Assembly (NCBI RefSeq): GCF_009469595.2
Contig: NZ_SSXV01000006.1
Coordinates: 1 to 64,000, forward strand
DNA: 64,000 bases
DNA from: Thauera sp. 2A1
GTDB taxonomy: Bacteria; Pseudomonadota; Gammaproteobacteria; Burkholderiales; Rhodocyclaceae
Direction: 5' to 3'
The position numbers and the translations under genes are program-made. The notes beneath the pieces were generated by a model. It was not told the origin of the DNA and searched no databases. It saw only the letters and a list, made by a program, of their open reading frames with translations. This document shows positions 25,007 to 34,406 of the stretch, one piece after another; within the stretch, counting starts at the first letter, position 1; each line of letters starts with the position of its first letter.

Positions 25007-27995
25007 GCAACTCCTCGCCGGCGGCGTCCGGGGCGAGCAGCGCGTCGAGTGCCTGCCCGCTCTGCTTGCATGCCTGCGCAAGGGCCTCGAGGGCGGCATC
25101 GAGAGCCGCGTGCGCGGCGACGGAGTTGCCTTCGGCTGCCGCTTCGGAAGCCCGCTGTTCGAGTGCACGCGATTGTGCCATCACGCGCAGGAAGCCGAGG
25201 TTCCCGGCGGCGCTGCGCAGGCGGTGGGCGCGCTTGCCCAGCGCTGCCCAGTCCTGTTGCGCGCCGAGGCTCCGCATGTCGGCCAGCGCTTCCTCGTTGT
25301 CGGCGCGGAACAGGGCGAGCAGCTCGCGCAGCGTGTCGTCGCCCAATGTCTCGCGCTCGCCTGCGAGATAGTCCTCGTCGAGCAGCGGTGGCAGCGCGGC
25401 CGCCGGCGCCGCGGTGGCCCCTGGCTGGCTGGCTGCGGGCGTTGCGGCGGGCGGTGGCGCGGAGCGCACGGACGCCAGCGCCCGCCCCAGGTTGTCGCGG
25501 TCGAAAGGCTTGGCCAGGAAGCCGTTGATGACAGCGGGCGGAAAGAGCGCCGCAGCAGCGGGCGAGGCATGCGCCGACATGGCGATGATGGGCAGGCCGT
25601 GCCAGCGTTCATCGGGCAGCGCGCGGATCTCGCTGGCCACTTCCGGCCCCGAGCGGCCCGGCAGGCTCACGTCCAGCAGCACCGCGTCGACCTGAACATC
25701 TGGGCGCTGCAGCAGCGCCAGCGCAGTCTCGCCATCGGGCGCCGCCAGCGCGGTGTGGCCGAGCGCCTCGAGGTAGCGCAGGCACACCAGGCGGTTGATG
25801 TCGTCGTCTTCGACCACCAGCACCGACAGCGCCTCGCCCGCCTGTCGTGCCTCAGGGGTGCCCGCCGTCGCCTCCGCGACCGCGGCCACGATGCGGAACG
25901 GCAGCTCGAACCACACCTCGGTGCCTTCGCCGGGCGTGCTGGAGAGCCCGATGCGGCCCTGCATCAGCTCGACCAGGCGACGGCAGATGGCGAGGCCCAG
26001 CCCGGTGCCGCCGTGGCGCCGGTGCGCGGTGTCCTCGACCTGCACGAAAGGCTTGAACACGGCCTGCTGCTGCGCTTCCGGGATGCCGATGCCGGTGTCG
26101 CGGACGGTGAAGCGCAGGCGCACCGTCCCGTCTTCCCCGTCGCTCACGCGACGCACCGCGACGCTCACTTCCCCTTCGTCGGTGAACTTGATCGCGTTGC
26201 CGATGGTGTTGAGGAGGATCTGGTTGAGCTTGCGGCGGTCGCCTTCAACGTGGTGCGGAACATCGGTGGCGATGTCGCGCACCAGCGCGATGCCCTTGCT
26301 GCGCGCGGACACCGACTGCAGCACCAGCATGTCGTCGATGGCGGCATCGAGCATGAAGGCTTCGGACTCGAGGTGGAGCTTGCCGGCCTCGAGGCGCGAG
26401 AAGCCGAGGATATCCTCCAGGATCTCCAGCAGCGTGGTGCTGGCGTAGGAGATCATGTGCAGGTATTCCTGCTGGCGGCTGTCGAGCGGGGTGTCCTGCA
26501 GCAGTTGCACGACGCCTCGCACGCCGCTCAAGGGGGTGCGCAGCTCGTGGCTCAGGGTGGCGAGGAATTCGTCCTTGGCGCGGCTGGCTTCCTCGGCCCG
26601 CTGTCGTGCGCGCGCGTGCTCCGCCGCCTCGTGCTCGAGCAGGGCGTTGCTTTGCTGCAGTTCGCTGGTGCGTGCCGCGACCTGCTGCTCCAGCTCCTGC
26701 TGGTGGCGCAGCAGGGCCTGCTCCAGGCGCTGCCGCGCGCGCGCATTGTCGGCGAACTGCTCGAGCGCCTCGACGAGCGGGGCCAGCGGGTCGCCGCGGC
26801 CGGCGCGGCGGATCTCGATGTCGAGCTTGCCGCTGTTGAGCGCGCGCACCGCGGCTTCGAGATCCTTCAGGCGGTCGAGCACGTCGAAGCGGAAGATCAC
26901 CCACAAGGTGCCCATCAGCGAGCAGAACAGCAGCGTCGCCACGGCGAAGAAGCCGGCCGTGCCGCGGTCCACCGCCCGGTTGGCGAGCTCGCCGGCCTGC
27001 CCGATGGCGAGGTTGTTGGCGGCGACGAGGGTGTCGCCGGCGTCGCCGAGCTGGCGCGCGAGCTTGTTGCCTTCGTCGCGCAAGGCCAGGCGCTCCTCGC
27101 CCAGCCCGAGTTGGCGCACGTGAAGGTCGAACAGCCCGCCAGCCGCAAGGCCGTCGGTCAGCAGGCGGTGATGGGCCAGGCCTTCCTCGCGGCGGCCCGG
27201 GTCGATGATGTCCTGCAGGCGGCGGCGCAACACCTCGAGGTTGGCAGCGAAGTCGGCCCGCAGCGCCTGCGCCTCTTCGATGCTGTTCTCGAGCCCGAGC
27301 CGCTCGAGCTGCGTCTTGAGGGCGAAGCACACCGACTGCAGTTCGGACATCCGTTCGGCGCGATCGACGTCGACCTCGATCAGACGGTCGAGCAATTCGA
27401 GCACCCGCTGCCGTGCGGAAGCCTGCTCGAGCAGCGGGTAGAGGCTGGAAACGGTCGCCGTGGTGGCGGTGGATGCGTTCGCCGCGAGCGAGTCGGCCAG
27501 CCGCATCAGCGCGGCCACCGCGCGCTCCTGGCCGGCGAGGGAAGATCTTTCCTGCTCGCGGATCTGCAGCCATTGGCCTGCGTCGTGCGCCTGTCGCTCG
27601 AGGTTGCGCTCGATGCCGTCCATCGTCGCTTCCAGCGTCGACTTCAGGCCGGGGTCGATGCGGCGGGAGTCCAGGCGCGGCAGCAAGGCGCGCAGCTCCG
27701 CCAGTTGCTCCTTGCCCGAGCGCAACAGGCGGTCCAGCTCTTCGCTTGAATCGGCGCGGCCGAGCTGGGCGACCAGCGCCGCGGTGCGGGTATTGAGCCG
27801 CGCGATCGCCTGTACCGTGGCGACTGCGGGGACCGCATCCTCGACGATGTCGCGCTGGGTGGACACGACCTCGCGGAAGCTCAGCCACCCCATCGTCGCG
27901 ACAGCGAAGGTCAGCAGCGCCGACGCGCCCAGGGTGAGCAGGATCTTGCCGATGAGGCCGAGCCGTGCGTCGAACTGCTTCATCCAGTTGGCCAT
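24987..27995 (-). CDS. torS: TorS-like hybrid sensor histidine kinase
   Basis: This is a 1002-aa membrane kinase of the TorS type. Membrane segment 1 spans about residues 17-38 and segment 2 about 348-368, enclosing a roughly 310-residue helical periplasmic sensor. A HAMP region and coiled coil follow (370-470). HisKA has phospho-acceptor His483 in SHELRTPL, and the ATPase domain has TIGNAIKFTDEG and GGTGLGLAI. A receiver domain carries Asp775 (LLDVSLPG), and a C-terminal Hpt domain carries His924 (KRAHRLRSAAGNLG). This His-Asp-His chain would phosphorylate TorR. It is divergent from torT, which encodes the presumed periplasmic sensing partner. Confidence 0.92.
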   Translation of the reverse strand: MANWMKQFDARLGLIGKILLTLGASALLTFAVATMGWLSFREVVSTQRDIVEDAVPAVATVQAIARLNTRTAALVAQLGRADSSEELDRLLRSGKEQLAELRALLPRLDSRRIDPGLKSTLEATMDGIERNLERQAHDAGQWLQIREQERSSLAGQERAVAALMRLADSLAANASTATTATVSSLYPLLEQASARQRVLELLDRLIEVDVDRAERMSELQSVCFALKTQLERLGLENSIEEAQALRADFAANLEVLRRRLQDIIDPGRREEGLAHHRLLTDGLAAGGLFDLHVRQLGLGEERLALRDEGNKLARQLGDAGDTLVAANNLAIGQAGELANRAVDRGTAGFFAVATLLFCSLMGTLWVIFRFDVLDRLKDLEAAVRALNSGKLDIEIRRAGRGDPLAPLVEALEQFADNARARQRLEQALLRHQQELEQQVAARTSELQQSNALLEHEAAEHARARQRAEEASRAKDEFLATLSHELRTPLSGVRGVVQLLQDTPLDSRQQEYLHMISYASTTLLEILEDILGFSRLEAGKLHLESEAFMLDAAIDDMLVLQSVSARSKGIALVRDIATDVPHHVEGDRRKLNQILLNTIGNAIKFTDEGEVSVAVRRVSDGEDGTVRLRFTVRDTGIGIPEAQQQAVFKPFVQVEDTAHRRHGGTGLGLAICRRLVELMQGRIGLSSTPGEGTEVWFELPFRIVAAVAEATAGTPEARQAGEALSVLVVEDDDINRLVCLRYLEALGHTALAAPDGETALALLQRPDVQVDAVLLDVSLPGRSGPEVASEIRALPDERWHGLPIIAMSAHASPAAAALFPPAVINGFLAKPFDRDNLGRALASVRSAPPPAATPAASQPGATAAPAAALPPLLDEDYLAGERETLGDDTLRELLALFRADNEEALADMRSLGAQQDWAALGKRAHRLRSAAGNLGFLRVMAQSRALEQRASEAAAEGNSVAAHAALDAALEALAQACKQSGQALDALLAPDAAGEELPKPALG

Positions 27996-28230
27996 TGCGG
28001 GCAGGACCCTCGGCGCGGGGCACGAATGCAGGGGGAGAAGGCGTGGCGCCGGAGGGCGCCGCCGGCATCCGGCCGTCAGCGTTGTCCGCGCCCGGTGCTT
28101 GGCCTAGCATTCTGCCGTTGCGTCATTGCGCGGGCAACGCTGGCGGGGCCGGCGATGCGCCGCGTTTTCCTCCGCCCCGTCGCAGCGTTTCGTTCGTGAC
28201 GCCATTCGTCCACTTCATGCCACAGGTCCG

Positions 28231-29328
28231 ATGCCAACACGATCCCGCTTCGTGCCTCGTCTGTTGACCGCTGCCGCTGCGCTGGCGGCGATATGCGCAG
28301 GCACCGGCGCGGCACGCGCCGCAGATCCCCCGGCGCTCGCCATCCGCGATGCGGCTCCGGTCGGCGCGCCGCGCATCGTGCGCCACTCGCCGACGCGACC
28401 CGCGACACGCCGATGGACCCTGTGTGCCGTCTTCCCGCACATCAAGGATGCCTACTGGCTGGGCGTCAACTTCGGCATGATCGAGGAGGCGCGCCGCCTG
28501 GGCGTGGAGATCCGCTTCCGCGAAGCGGCGGGCTATCCCAATCTCGACATCCAGGCCGAGCAGGTTCGCGCCTGCGCGGCGAGTCCGGAGGTCGATGCAC
28601 TGATCGTCGGCGCGGTGTCGCGTGACGGCCTGTCGCCCCTGCTGGAGGACATCGCCCGGCGCATGCCGGTGCTCGCCACGGTGAACGCGATCGACGATCG
28701 CGGCATCGCGGCGCGCGTCGGGGTGAACTGGTACGAGATGGGCCGCGCCGCCGGCGACTACCTCGTCGCCCACCTGCCGCCCTCGCGCGAGCCGGTGCCG
28801 GTGGCCTGGTTTCCCGGCCCGCGCAGCGTCAGTGCAGTGGTGGACGAGGGTTTTCGCGATGCCATCGCCGGCAGCCGCGTCCGTGTCGCGACGACGGCCT
28901 GGGGCGATACCGGCAAGAGCATCCAGCGCAACCTGGTGCAGGCCGCGCTCGACGCCCATCCCGAGGTGCGCTACCTCGTCGGCAACGGCCTGATGGCCGA
29001 GGCTGCGGTCAGCGTGCTGCGCGAGCGCGAGCTGCAGCAGCGCGTGTCGATCCTGTCCACCTACCTGACGCCGGCAGTGCTGCGTGGCATCGCGCGCGGC
29101 CGGATCCTTGCCGCGCCGACGGATTTCCCGGTGCTGCAGGGACGGCTGTCGGTGGGGCAGGCGGTCGACCTGCTGGAAAAACGCCCGTTTCCGCGCGACT
29201 TCGGTCCCGTCATCCGCATCGTCGATCCCGCCTCGCTGAAGCACATCGCCGTCGACGAGTCGATCCCGCCCAGCGGCTTCGTGCCGACCTTCCTCTACAA
29301 GCCGCAGTTGCCGCCCGCAAAGCAATGA
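28231..29328 (+). CDS. torT: TorT-like periplasmic TMAO-sensing protein
   Basis: TorT is a periplasmic binding protein-like sensor that presents TMAO to TorS. The 365-aa precursor has a signal peptide (...LTAAAALAAICAGTGAARA). The mature protein has the sugar-binding type 1 fold: WTLCAVFPHIKDAYWLGVNFG, ALIVGAVSRDGL and VPVAWFPGPRS. The segment VGVNWYEMGRAAGDYL is typical of TorT. I chose the ATG at 28231, preceded by ACAGG; the longer frame upstream has no signal-peptide logic. The TGA stop forms part of the terminator hairpin at 29327. Confidence 0.9.
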   Translation: MPTRSRFVPRLLTAAAALAAICAGTGAARAADPPALAIRDAAPVGAPRIVRHSPTRPATRRWTLCAVFPHIKDAYWLGVNFGMIEEARRLGVEIRFREAAGYPNLDIQAEQVRACAASPEVDALIVGAVSRDGLSPLLEDIARRMPVLATVNAIDDRGIAARVGVNWYEMGRAAGDYLVAHLPPSREPVPVAWFPGPRSVSAVVDEGFRDAIAGSRVRVATTAWGDTGKSIQRNLVQAALDAHPEVRYLVGNGLMAEAAVSVLRERELQQRVSILSTYLTPAVLRGIARGRILAAPTDFPVLQGRLSVGQAVDLLEKRPFPRDFGPVIRIVDPASLKHIAVDESIPPSGFVPTFLYKPQLPPAKQ

Positions 29329-29357
29329 CGGATCCGGCCGCTCAGGCCGGATCCGTC
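29327..29357. terminator. 13-bp perfect hairpin between torT and the reductase
   Basis: GACGGATCCGGCC (29327-29339) and GGCCGGATCCGTC (29345-29357) are perfect complements around a 5-nt loop. The stem overlaps the torT stop codon and serves both convergent genes. Confidence 0.75.
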
Positions 29358-29382
29358 TCACGCGTGGAGCTGCAGACCCCGC

Positions 29383-32043
29383 TTACATCGCCGCGGCGTC
29401 CTTCGCGTTCTTCTCGAGGAACTCCAGCACCAGCTTGCGCTGCGCGTCGTCCAGGCCGGCGCGCGGGAACATGCTCTGGGTGATGCCATGCCACTGGTTC
29501 TTGGTGAAGTCGCCCGGTTCGCGTGGCACGTGGCATAGCGTGCAGCGCTCGTAGAACAGCTTCTCACCCGGCGTCATGCTGGCCATGGTCGAGCCCTTGA
29601 TCGTCGCCGCGCGTTCCATCAGCTTCATGCCGGCGATGTCGAGCCCCAGCTTGCCGGCCTGCTCGATCGCAGGCGGCTCGTAGGCGAGGTTCTCGGACTC
29701 GGCATCGGTGCATTTGCGCAGGTTGGCGATGCAGGTGTTTGCGCTCGTCGCCTGGCTGAGGCCGCTGGAGGCCACGCTGGTGGTGATGATGTTGATCGCC
29801 CCGCTGTTGCAGCGGCCGCGCGAGTCGAGCTGGATCCAGTTGCCTTCCTCCAGGCTGACCACCCCCTTCATGATCTGGTCGGTGACTTCCGCGCCGGCGA
29901 TGAGCGCGCCACGCTCGTTGTAGAGCTCCACCAGGTCGCCGTTGCGGATGCCCTTCGCCTTGGCATCCTCGACGCTGATGCGCACATGCTGGCGGCCCTT
30001 CACGTTCTGCTCGAAGCGCACGTCGGCCTGCGCCATCTGCGAATGCACGCGGTTGTACGGGTGCGGGCTGACCACATGGACCTGACCCGGCCTGGCGTTG
30101 CCGAGGAATTCGGCCGGCTCGAGGTATTTCGGGATCGGCGGGCAGTCCGGGATCTTGAAGCTGTCGATCTCGGAGCAGTACAGCTCGATCTTGCCCGACT
30201 TGGTGTGCAACGGATGCTTCGCCGGGTCGGTGTAGAAGTCGCCGTGGCGCACCCAGCGGCGCATCTTGTCGGGCACGTCGATCCTGACCATGCCCTTCTC
30301 CCAGAACTCGGCGAACGGCACTTTCGGGTTGGTGGCGTTGTACGACTTTTCCAGGATCTGCATCACCGTCAGGCCTTCGGTGAACTGGTAGCCCACGCCC
30401 ATCAGCTCGCCCAGGCGGCGGAAGATCTCGAAGTCGTCCAGGCTCTCGCCATACGGCTCGATGACCTTGCGCATCGCGTAGATCTTGTCGTTGCTGTAGG
30501 TGCCGCCGGTGCTCATGTCGTCACGTTCGAGCGCCGAAGTGGCCGGCAGGACGATGTCGGCGAAGCGGGAAGAGGCGCACCACCACGGATCCTGGCAGAT
30601 CACCGTGTCCACGTTCTCGTTCATCGCGCGCAGCAACTCGTTGGTGTTCTGCTGGTGCGACATGAAGTTGTTGCCGGCGTTGTAGATCAGCTTGACCCTG
30701 GGGTAGGTGTGGGTCGCGCCGTCGCGGGTGTATTGCTTGCCGGGGTTCATCAGCATCTCGCTGATGCGCGACGCCGGGCAGCGGGTCTTCACCGGGTTGC
30801 GGCCCTGTGACAGACCCACCGGCATCACCGCGCCCGACTGCGGCATGCCGCCGCCGCCGTAGTGCCACGAAAAGCCCACGCCTTCGCCCGGCTTGCCGAT
30901 CTTGCCCAGCATCGCGGCGAAGTTGATGATCGCCCAGTGCGTCATCTCGCCGTGGTGGGCGCGCTGCAGCGCCCATGCGCCAGCGAACTGGGTGCGCTTG
31001 CTGGCGAACAGCTCGGCCAGCTCGACGATCTTCTTCGCCGGGATGCCGGTGATCTTCGCCGCCCATTCGGGCGTCTTCGGCGGCGTGCCGTCGGCATCCT
31101 TGCCGAGCAGGTAGGGCAGGAACTTGTCGAAGCCGACGGTGTATTTGTCCAGATAGGCCTTGTCGTACCTGCCCGTCGTATACACGTGATAGGACATCGC
31201 GAGGAACAGCGCGGTGTCGGTGTTGGGGACGATCTTCACCCACTCCGAGCCCAGCGCGACGTCGGTCGGCGTGTATTGCGGGTTGATCGAGACGAACTTG
31301 ACGCCGCGCTCCTTGATCAACTGCCAGCGCGGGAACATCTGGTGGTCGGCCACCGTGTATTCGATGCGGTTGTTCTTGAACGGGTCGCAGCCGATCCACA
31401 CCATCACCTCGGTGTGGTCGGCCATCACTTCCCAGGCGGTCTGCGGCGAATACACTTCCATGTCGCCGATGATGTGCGGCAGGCTCACCTGCGAGGCGCC
31501 GCCGGAATAGTCGCCGGTGGTGACCGAATGGCCGCCGATGAGGCCGAACAGGCGGCCCTGCAGCACCTGCGGGCGCAGCAGGCCGGCGTGCGACCAGCCG
31601 CCGTAGGAACTGCTGAACAGCGCCTCGTTGCCGTATTTCTCGGCGGTGGTGAGGATCGCGTTGGCGGTGAGCGCCAGCGCCTCGTCCCAGCTCACGCGCA
31701 CGAAGGGCTCCTTGCCGCGCAGGTGGCGCTTGGTGTCGCCGCCCGGATTGGCGAGATAGGACTTGCGCACCATCGGGTACTTGACGCGGGTCTTGTGATA
31801 GACGCGGCTGATGAGGCCCTTGGTCAGCATCGTCGTCGGCATCGCGTCGACGTCGGTCAGTGGCTGGATGCCGACCAGCACGCCTTTCTTCACCACCGCC
31901 TTGAACGGGCCCCAGTGGCTGGCGCTGGGAATGAGCACCGTATCGGCACCGAAGACTTCGCTGGCGCTGAACCAGGTCAGGCCATTGGCCGCAATCGCAG
32001 AAGCGACCGACGCCTTCAGGAAATTTCTTCTCGTCATGTTCAT
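29383..32043 (-). CDS. TorA-type molybdoenzyme with fused C-terminal haem c domain
   Basis: This is an 886-aa precursor of a periplasmic DMSO-reductase-family enzyme close to TMAO reductase. The Tat signal has the twin arginine MTRRNFLKAS. SSSYGGWSHAG and the Mo-ligand Ser180 in TTGDYSGGASQV are TorA/BisC-type. NNRIEYTVADHQ and CQDPWWCASSRFADIVLP are also conserved. Beyond the usual enzyme end there is a monohaem c domain: CTLCH with Cys834, Cys837, His838, followed by NQWHGITQSMFPRAGL, which resembles the C-terminal haem domain of TorC/TorY. The start chosen is the ATG at 32043, the first before the Tat motif. No torC or torD occurs nearby. Substrate could be TMAO, DMSO or another N/S-oxide. 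Confidence 0.9.
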   Translation of the reverse strand: MNMTRRNFLKASVASAIAANGLTWFSASEVFGADTVLIPSASHWGPFKAVVKKGVLVGIQPLTDVDAMPTTMLTKGLISRVYHKTRVKYPMVRKSYLANPGGDTKRHLRGKEPFVRVSWDEALALTANAILTTAEKYGNEALFSSSYGGWSHAGLLRPQVLQGRLFGLIGGHSVTTGDYSGGASQVSLPHIIGDMEVYSPQTAWEVMADHTEVMVWIGCDPFKNNRIEYTVADHQMFPRWQLIKERGVKFVSINPQYTPTDVALGSEWVKIVPNTDTALFLAMSYHVYTTGRYDKAYLDKYTVGFDKFLPYLLGKDADGTPPKTPEWAAKITGIPAKKIVELAELFASKRTQFAGAWALQRAHHGEMTHWAIINFAAMLGKIGKPGEGVGFSWHYGGGGMPQSGAVMPVGLSQGRNPVKTRCPASRISEMLMNPGKQYTRDGATHTYPRVKLIYNAGNNFMSHQQNTNELLRAMNENVDTVICQDPWWCASSRFADIVLPATSALERDDMSTGGTYSNDKIYAMRKVIEPYGESLDDFEIFRRLGELMGVGYQFTEGLTVMQILEKSYNATNPKVPFAEFWEKGMVRIDVPDKMRRWVRHGDFYTDPAKHPLHTKSGKIELYCSEIDSFKIPDCPPIPKYLEPAEFLGNARPGQVHVVSPHPYNRVHSQMAQADVRFEQNVKGRQHVRISVEDAKAKGIRNGDLVELYNERGALIAGAEVTDQIMKGVVSLEEGNWIQLDSRGRCNSGAINIITTSVASSGLSQATSANTCIANLRKCTDAESENLAYEPPAIEQAGKLGLDIAGMKLMERAATIKGSTMASMTPGEKLFYERCTLCHVPREPGDFTKNQWHGITQSMFPRAGLDDAQRKLVLEFLEKNAKDAAAM

Positions 32044-32375
32044 GATGTGGCTCTCCGCAGCAATCCGGTTCGTAACAAGTTCTTGACCTGATGCCATGCT
32101 AGGGGCCGACGATGAACAGACTGATCGGGTTTGTTCGATTCCTTGCGCCGTTCGTTAATGGCGATTCACATGGTTGCCGCTGCAGGCCGTCAAAAACGCT
32201 GCGGTCGAAATGCAAGTCATTGAATATGAATGGGAAGTGGCGGGAGCTCGGGTACGGAATGAATGCAGCCCGGTTTACCTTTCTGTGCCCGCCGTTCATC
32301 ACGGCTGCGCATCATCCTTTCACGCATCGGGCGTTGCCCGGACCGAGTCTTACGACCCAAGTGAAAGGAGCTGTC
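32044..32375. other. Divergent regulatory region between the reductase and porin genes
   Basis: No gene is seen in this gap, which is relatively AT-rich for the window. It holds the tor-box-like sequences annotated at 32110-32157 and should contain both divergent promoters. Confidence 0.5.
32110..32157. promoter_or_regulatory. Candidate TorR-binding repeats (tor-box-like)
   Basis: CTGTTCATCG on the minus strand (32110-32119) matches 8 of 10 bases of the E. coli tor box CTGTTCATAT. TTGTTCGATT (32131-32140) and CCGTTCGTTA (32148-32157) on the plus strand are looser copies sharing GTTC, 17 bp apart. Their location 70-115 bp upstream of the reductase start fits TorR control. Confidence 0.45.
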
Positions 32376-33491
32376 ATGCACAAGAAACTGATTGCCCTGG
32401 CCATCGCCGGCCTGGTTGCCGCGCCCGCGCTGGCGCAATCGAACGTCACCCTCTACGGCCTGGTGGACATGGGCTACAAATGGACCGGCGACAAAATCGA
32501 CAACCGAGTGTCGAACCGCTCCGCCATCGACTCGGGCATGGCGGCAGGCAGCCGCCTGGGCTTCAAGGGCACCGAGGATCTGGGCAATGGCCTGAAGGCG
32601 GGCTTCGTGCTCGAGCAGGGCATTGCCGCCGATACCGGCGAGTCCGGGCAGGGGCGACGCAGTTTCGGCCGCCAGGCCTTCGTCAGCCTGTCGGGCAGCT
32701 TCGGTACCGTCGGCCTCGGCCGCCAGTATCCGGCCGGCTACAACCTCACCGCCACGGTGGATCCCTTCGGCAGCGGTACGGCCGGGCAGTACAACAGCGT
32801 GTACCTGACCGAGTACCGCTGGGACAACGCGGTGACCTATGTGTCGCCGAGCTGGGCCGGGCTCTCGGTGTCGGCGGCGTTCACCATGAACGCCAACTAT
32901 GCGAATGAATCGGCCGGCAACCGTGGCGCCGGCGATAGCGGCGACATCCGCGCCTGGTCCGTCGTGCCGCAGTACGTGAATGGCCCGCTGCTGATCGGCC
33001 TCAACCTGCAGGAGATGCGCGCCAGGTCGACCGGTGCCTTCGACGGCGAGAAGATCCGCGTGTATGACCTCGCCGGCACCTATGACTTCGGCGTGGCCAA
33101 GCTCGCCGCGTCGTACGGCCTGCGCAAGGCGAGCGCTGCCGACTTCAGCCCCGACACCGCCGCCGTTGATGGCAAGGACACCAGGCAGTGGTTCGTCGGC
33201 GTGACCGTGCCGGTCAGCGTCGCCGGCACCGTGCGTGCCTCCTACGTCCACCGCAAGACCGAAGTCGCCGTCAGCGGCGCCGACGCCAAGGTCAGCCAGT
33301 GGGCGCTCGGCTACGAGCATGCGCTGTCGAAGCGCACCAGCCTGTACGCGGTGTATGCGGACATCAACAACAATTGCACGGCCAGGGACAGCGGCCTGTT
33401 CTCCTCCATCGGCGATGCCATGAGCAACGGCACCGCCGGCGGCGACGGCTACCAGCGGGGTGCGAACTTGGGTGTGCTGCACCGCTTCTGA
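32376..33491 (+). CDS. Gram-negative outer-membrane porin (betaproteobacterial type)
   Basis: The 371-aa precursor has a signal peptide (MHKKLIALAIAGLVAAPALA) and mature start QSNVTLYGLVDMGYKW, the standard opening of betaproteobacterial general porins. GSRLGFKGTEDLGNGLKAGFVLEQG, GRQAFVSLSGSFGTVGLGRQ and the terminal LHRF complete the trimeric 16-strand barrel pattern. The ATG at 32376 has AAAGGAG upstream. The gene is divergent from the Tor-type reductase, so shared regulation, for example supply of the electron acceptor, is possible but unproven. Confidence 0.93.
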   Translation: MHKKLIALAIAGLVAAPALAQSNVTLYGLVDMGYKWTGDKIDNRVSNRSAIDSGMAAGSRLGFKGTEDLGNGLKAGFVLEQGIAADTGESGQGRRSFGRQAFVSLSGSFGTVGLGRQYPAGYNLTATVDPFGSGTAGQYNSVYLTEYRWDNAVTYVSPSWAGLSVSAAFTMNANYANESAGNRGAGDSGDIRAWSVVPQYVNGPLLIGLNLQEMRARSTGAFDGEKIRVYDLAGTYDFGVAKLAASYGLRKASAADFSPDTAAVDGKDTRQWFVGVTVPVSVAGTVRASYVHRKTEVAVSGADAKVSQWALGYEHALSKRTSLYAVYADINNNCTARDSGLFSSIGDAMSNGTAGGDGYQRGANLGVLHRF

Positions 33492-33587
33492 TGTTGCGCC
33501 AGGGGGCGACGGTCACCATGAGCCACGCCCCTTCGCCGTCATCGGCGGAGCGACGGCAAAACCCCTGGATTCACCCGGCGCTGGCGC

Positions 33588-33610
33588 GTGGGAGCGGGCT
33601 CGACCGCGAT
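33588..33610 (+). repeat. Single REP-like unit
   Basis: GTGGGAGCGGGCTCGACCGC is a variant of the GTAGGAGCGGGCTTGACCGC core. It sits between the convergent porin and livF genes, with no clear inverted partner. Confidence 0.6.
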
Positions 33611-33671
33611 CCGCTGCATGAGGGCGCGCGGTCCGCCCCGCTCCGGCGCGCTGGGGGGGCGGTGGCGGATC

Positions 33672-34406
33672 TCAGGCCGCCTCGCCCAGGTAGGCGGCGC
33701 GCACCTTCGGGTCGGCCAGCAGCGCCTCGCCGGTGCCGGTGAGCGTGATCTTGCCCGACTCCATCACGTAGCCGCGCTGCGCGAACTCCAGCGCCAGGTT
33801 GGCGTTCTGCTCCACGAGCAGGATGGTCACGCCTTCCTTGGCCACCGTCTGCACCACCTCGAAGATCTTCTCCACCACCAGCGGCGCGAGGCCCATCGAC
33901 GGCTCGTCGAGCAGCAACAGTTTCGGCCGCGACAGCAACGCGCGCCCGATCGCCACCATCTGCTGCTCGCCGCCCGACAGCGTGCCGGCGACCTGGGGCA
34001 GGCGCTCCTTGACGCGCGGCAGCATGGTGTAGACGCGCTCCAGGTCGGACTCGATGGCGTCCTTGTCGTTGCGCGTGTAGGCGCCCATGCGCAGGTTCTC
34101 TTCCACCGTCAGGCGGGTGAAGATGCCGCGCCCTTCGGGGACCAGCGCGATGCCGCGGCGCAGGCGCTTGTGCGCGGGCACGGTGTTGATCTTGTCTCCG
34201 GCGTAGTGAATCTCGCCGCCGGCGACCGGCAGCACGCCGCCGATGGCGTTCAGCGTGGTGGTCTTGCCGGCGCCGTTGGCGCCGATCAGGCAGACGAGCT
34301 CGCCGGAATACATCTCGAGGCTGATGCCCTTAACGGCCTGGATGCCGCCATAGGCGATCTGCAGGTTCTGCAACTGCAGCAGCGGTGATACCGGATTAGT
34401 GTGCAT
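33672..34406 (-). CDS. livF: Branched-chain amino-acid ABC transporter ATPase LivF
   Basis: LivF is one of the two cytoplasmic ATPases of the LIV importer. At 244 aa it has Walker A GANGAGKTTT, signature LSGGEQQMVAIGRAL and Walker B LLLLDEPSMGLAP, plus the LivF-typical IFEVVQTVAKEGVTILLVEQN. Its start overlaps the livG stop by 11 bases. It is the last gene of livK-H-M-G-F, transcribed on the minus strand. Confidence 0.95.
   Translation of the reverse strand: MHTNPVSPLLQLQNLQIAYGGIQAVKGISLEMYSGELVCLIGANGAGKTTTLNAIGGVLPVAGGEIHYAGDKINTVPAHKRLRRGIALVPEGRGIFTRLTVEENLRMGAYTRNDKDAIESDLERVYTMLPRVKERLPQVAGTLSGGEQQMVAIGRALLSRPKLLLLDEPSMGLAPLVVEKIFEVVQTVAKEGVTILLVEQNANLALEFAQRGYVMESGKITLTGTGEALLADPKVRAAYLGEAA

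Noticed and set aside
24960..27749. A long plus-strand open frame opposite torS
   Set aside because: The minus strand encodes a complete hybrid kinase with ordered domains; the opposite frame is a composition artefact.
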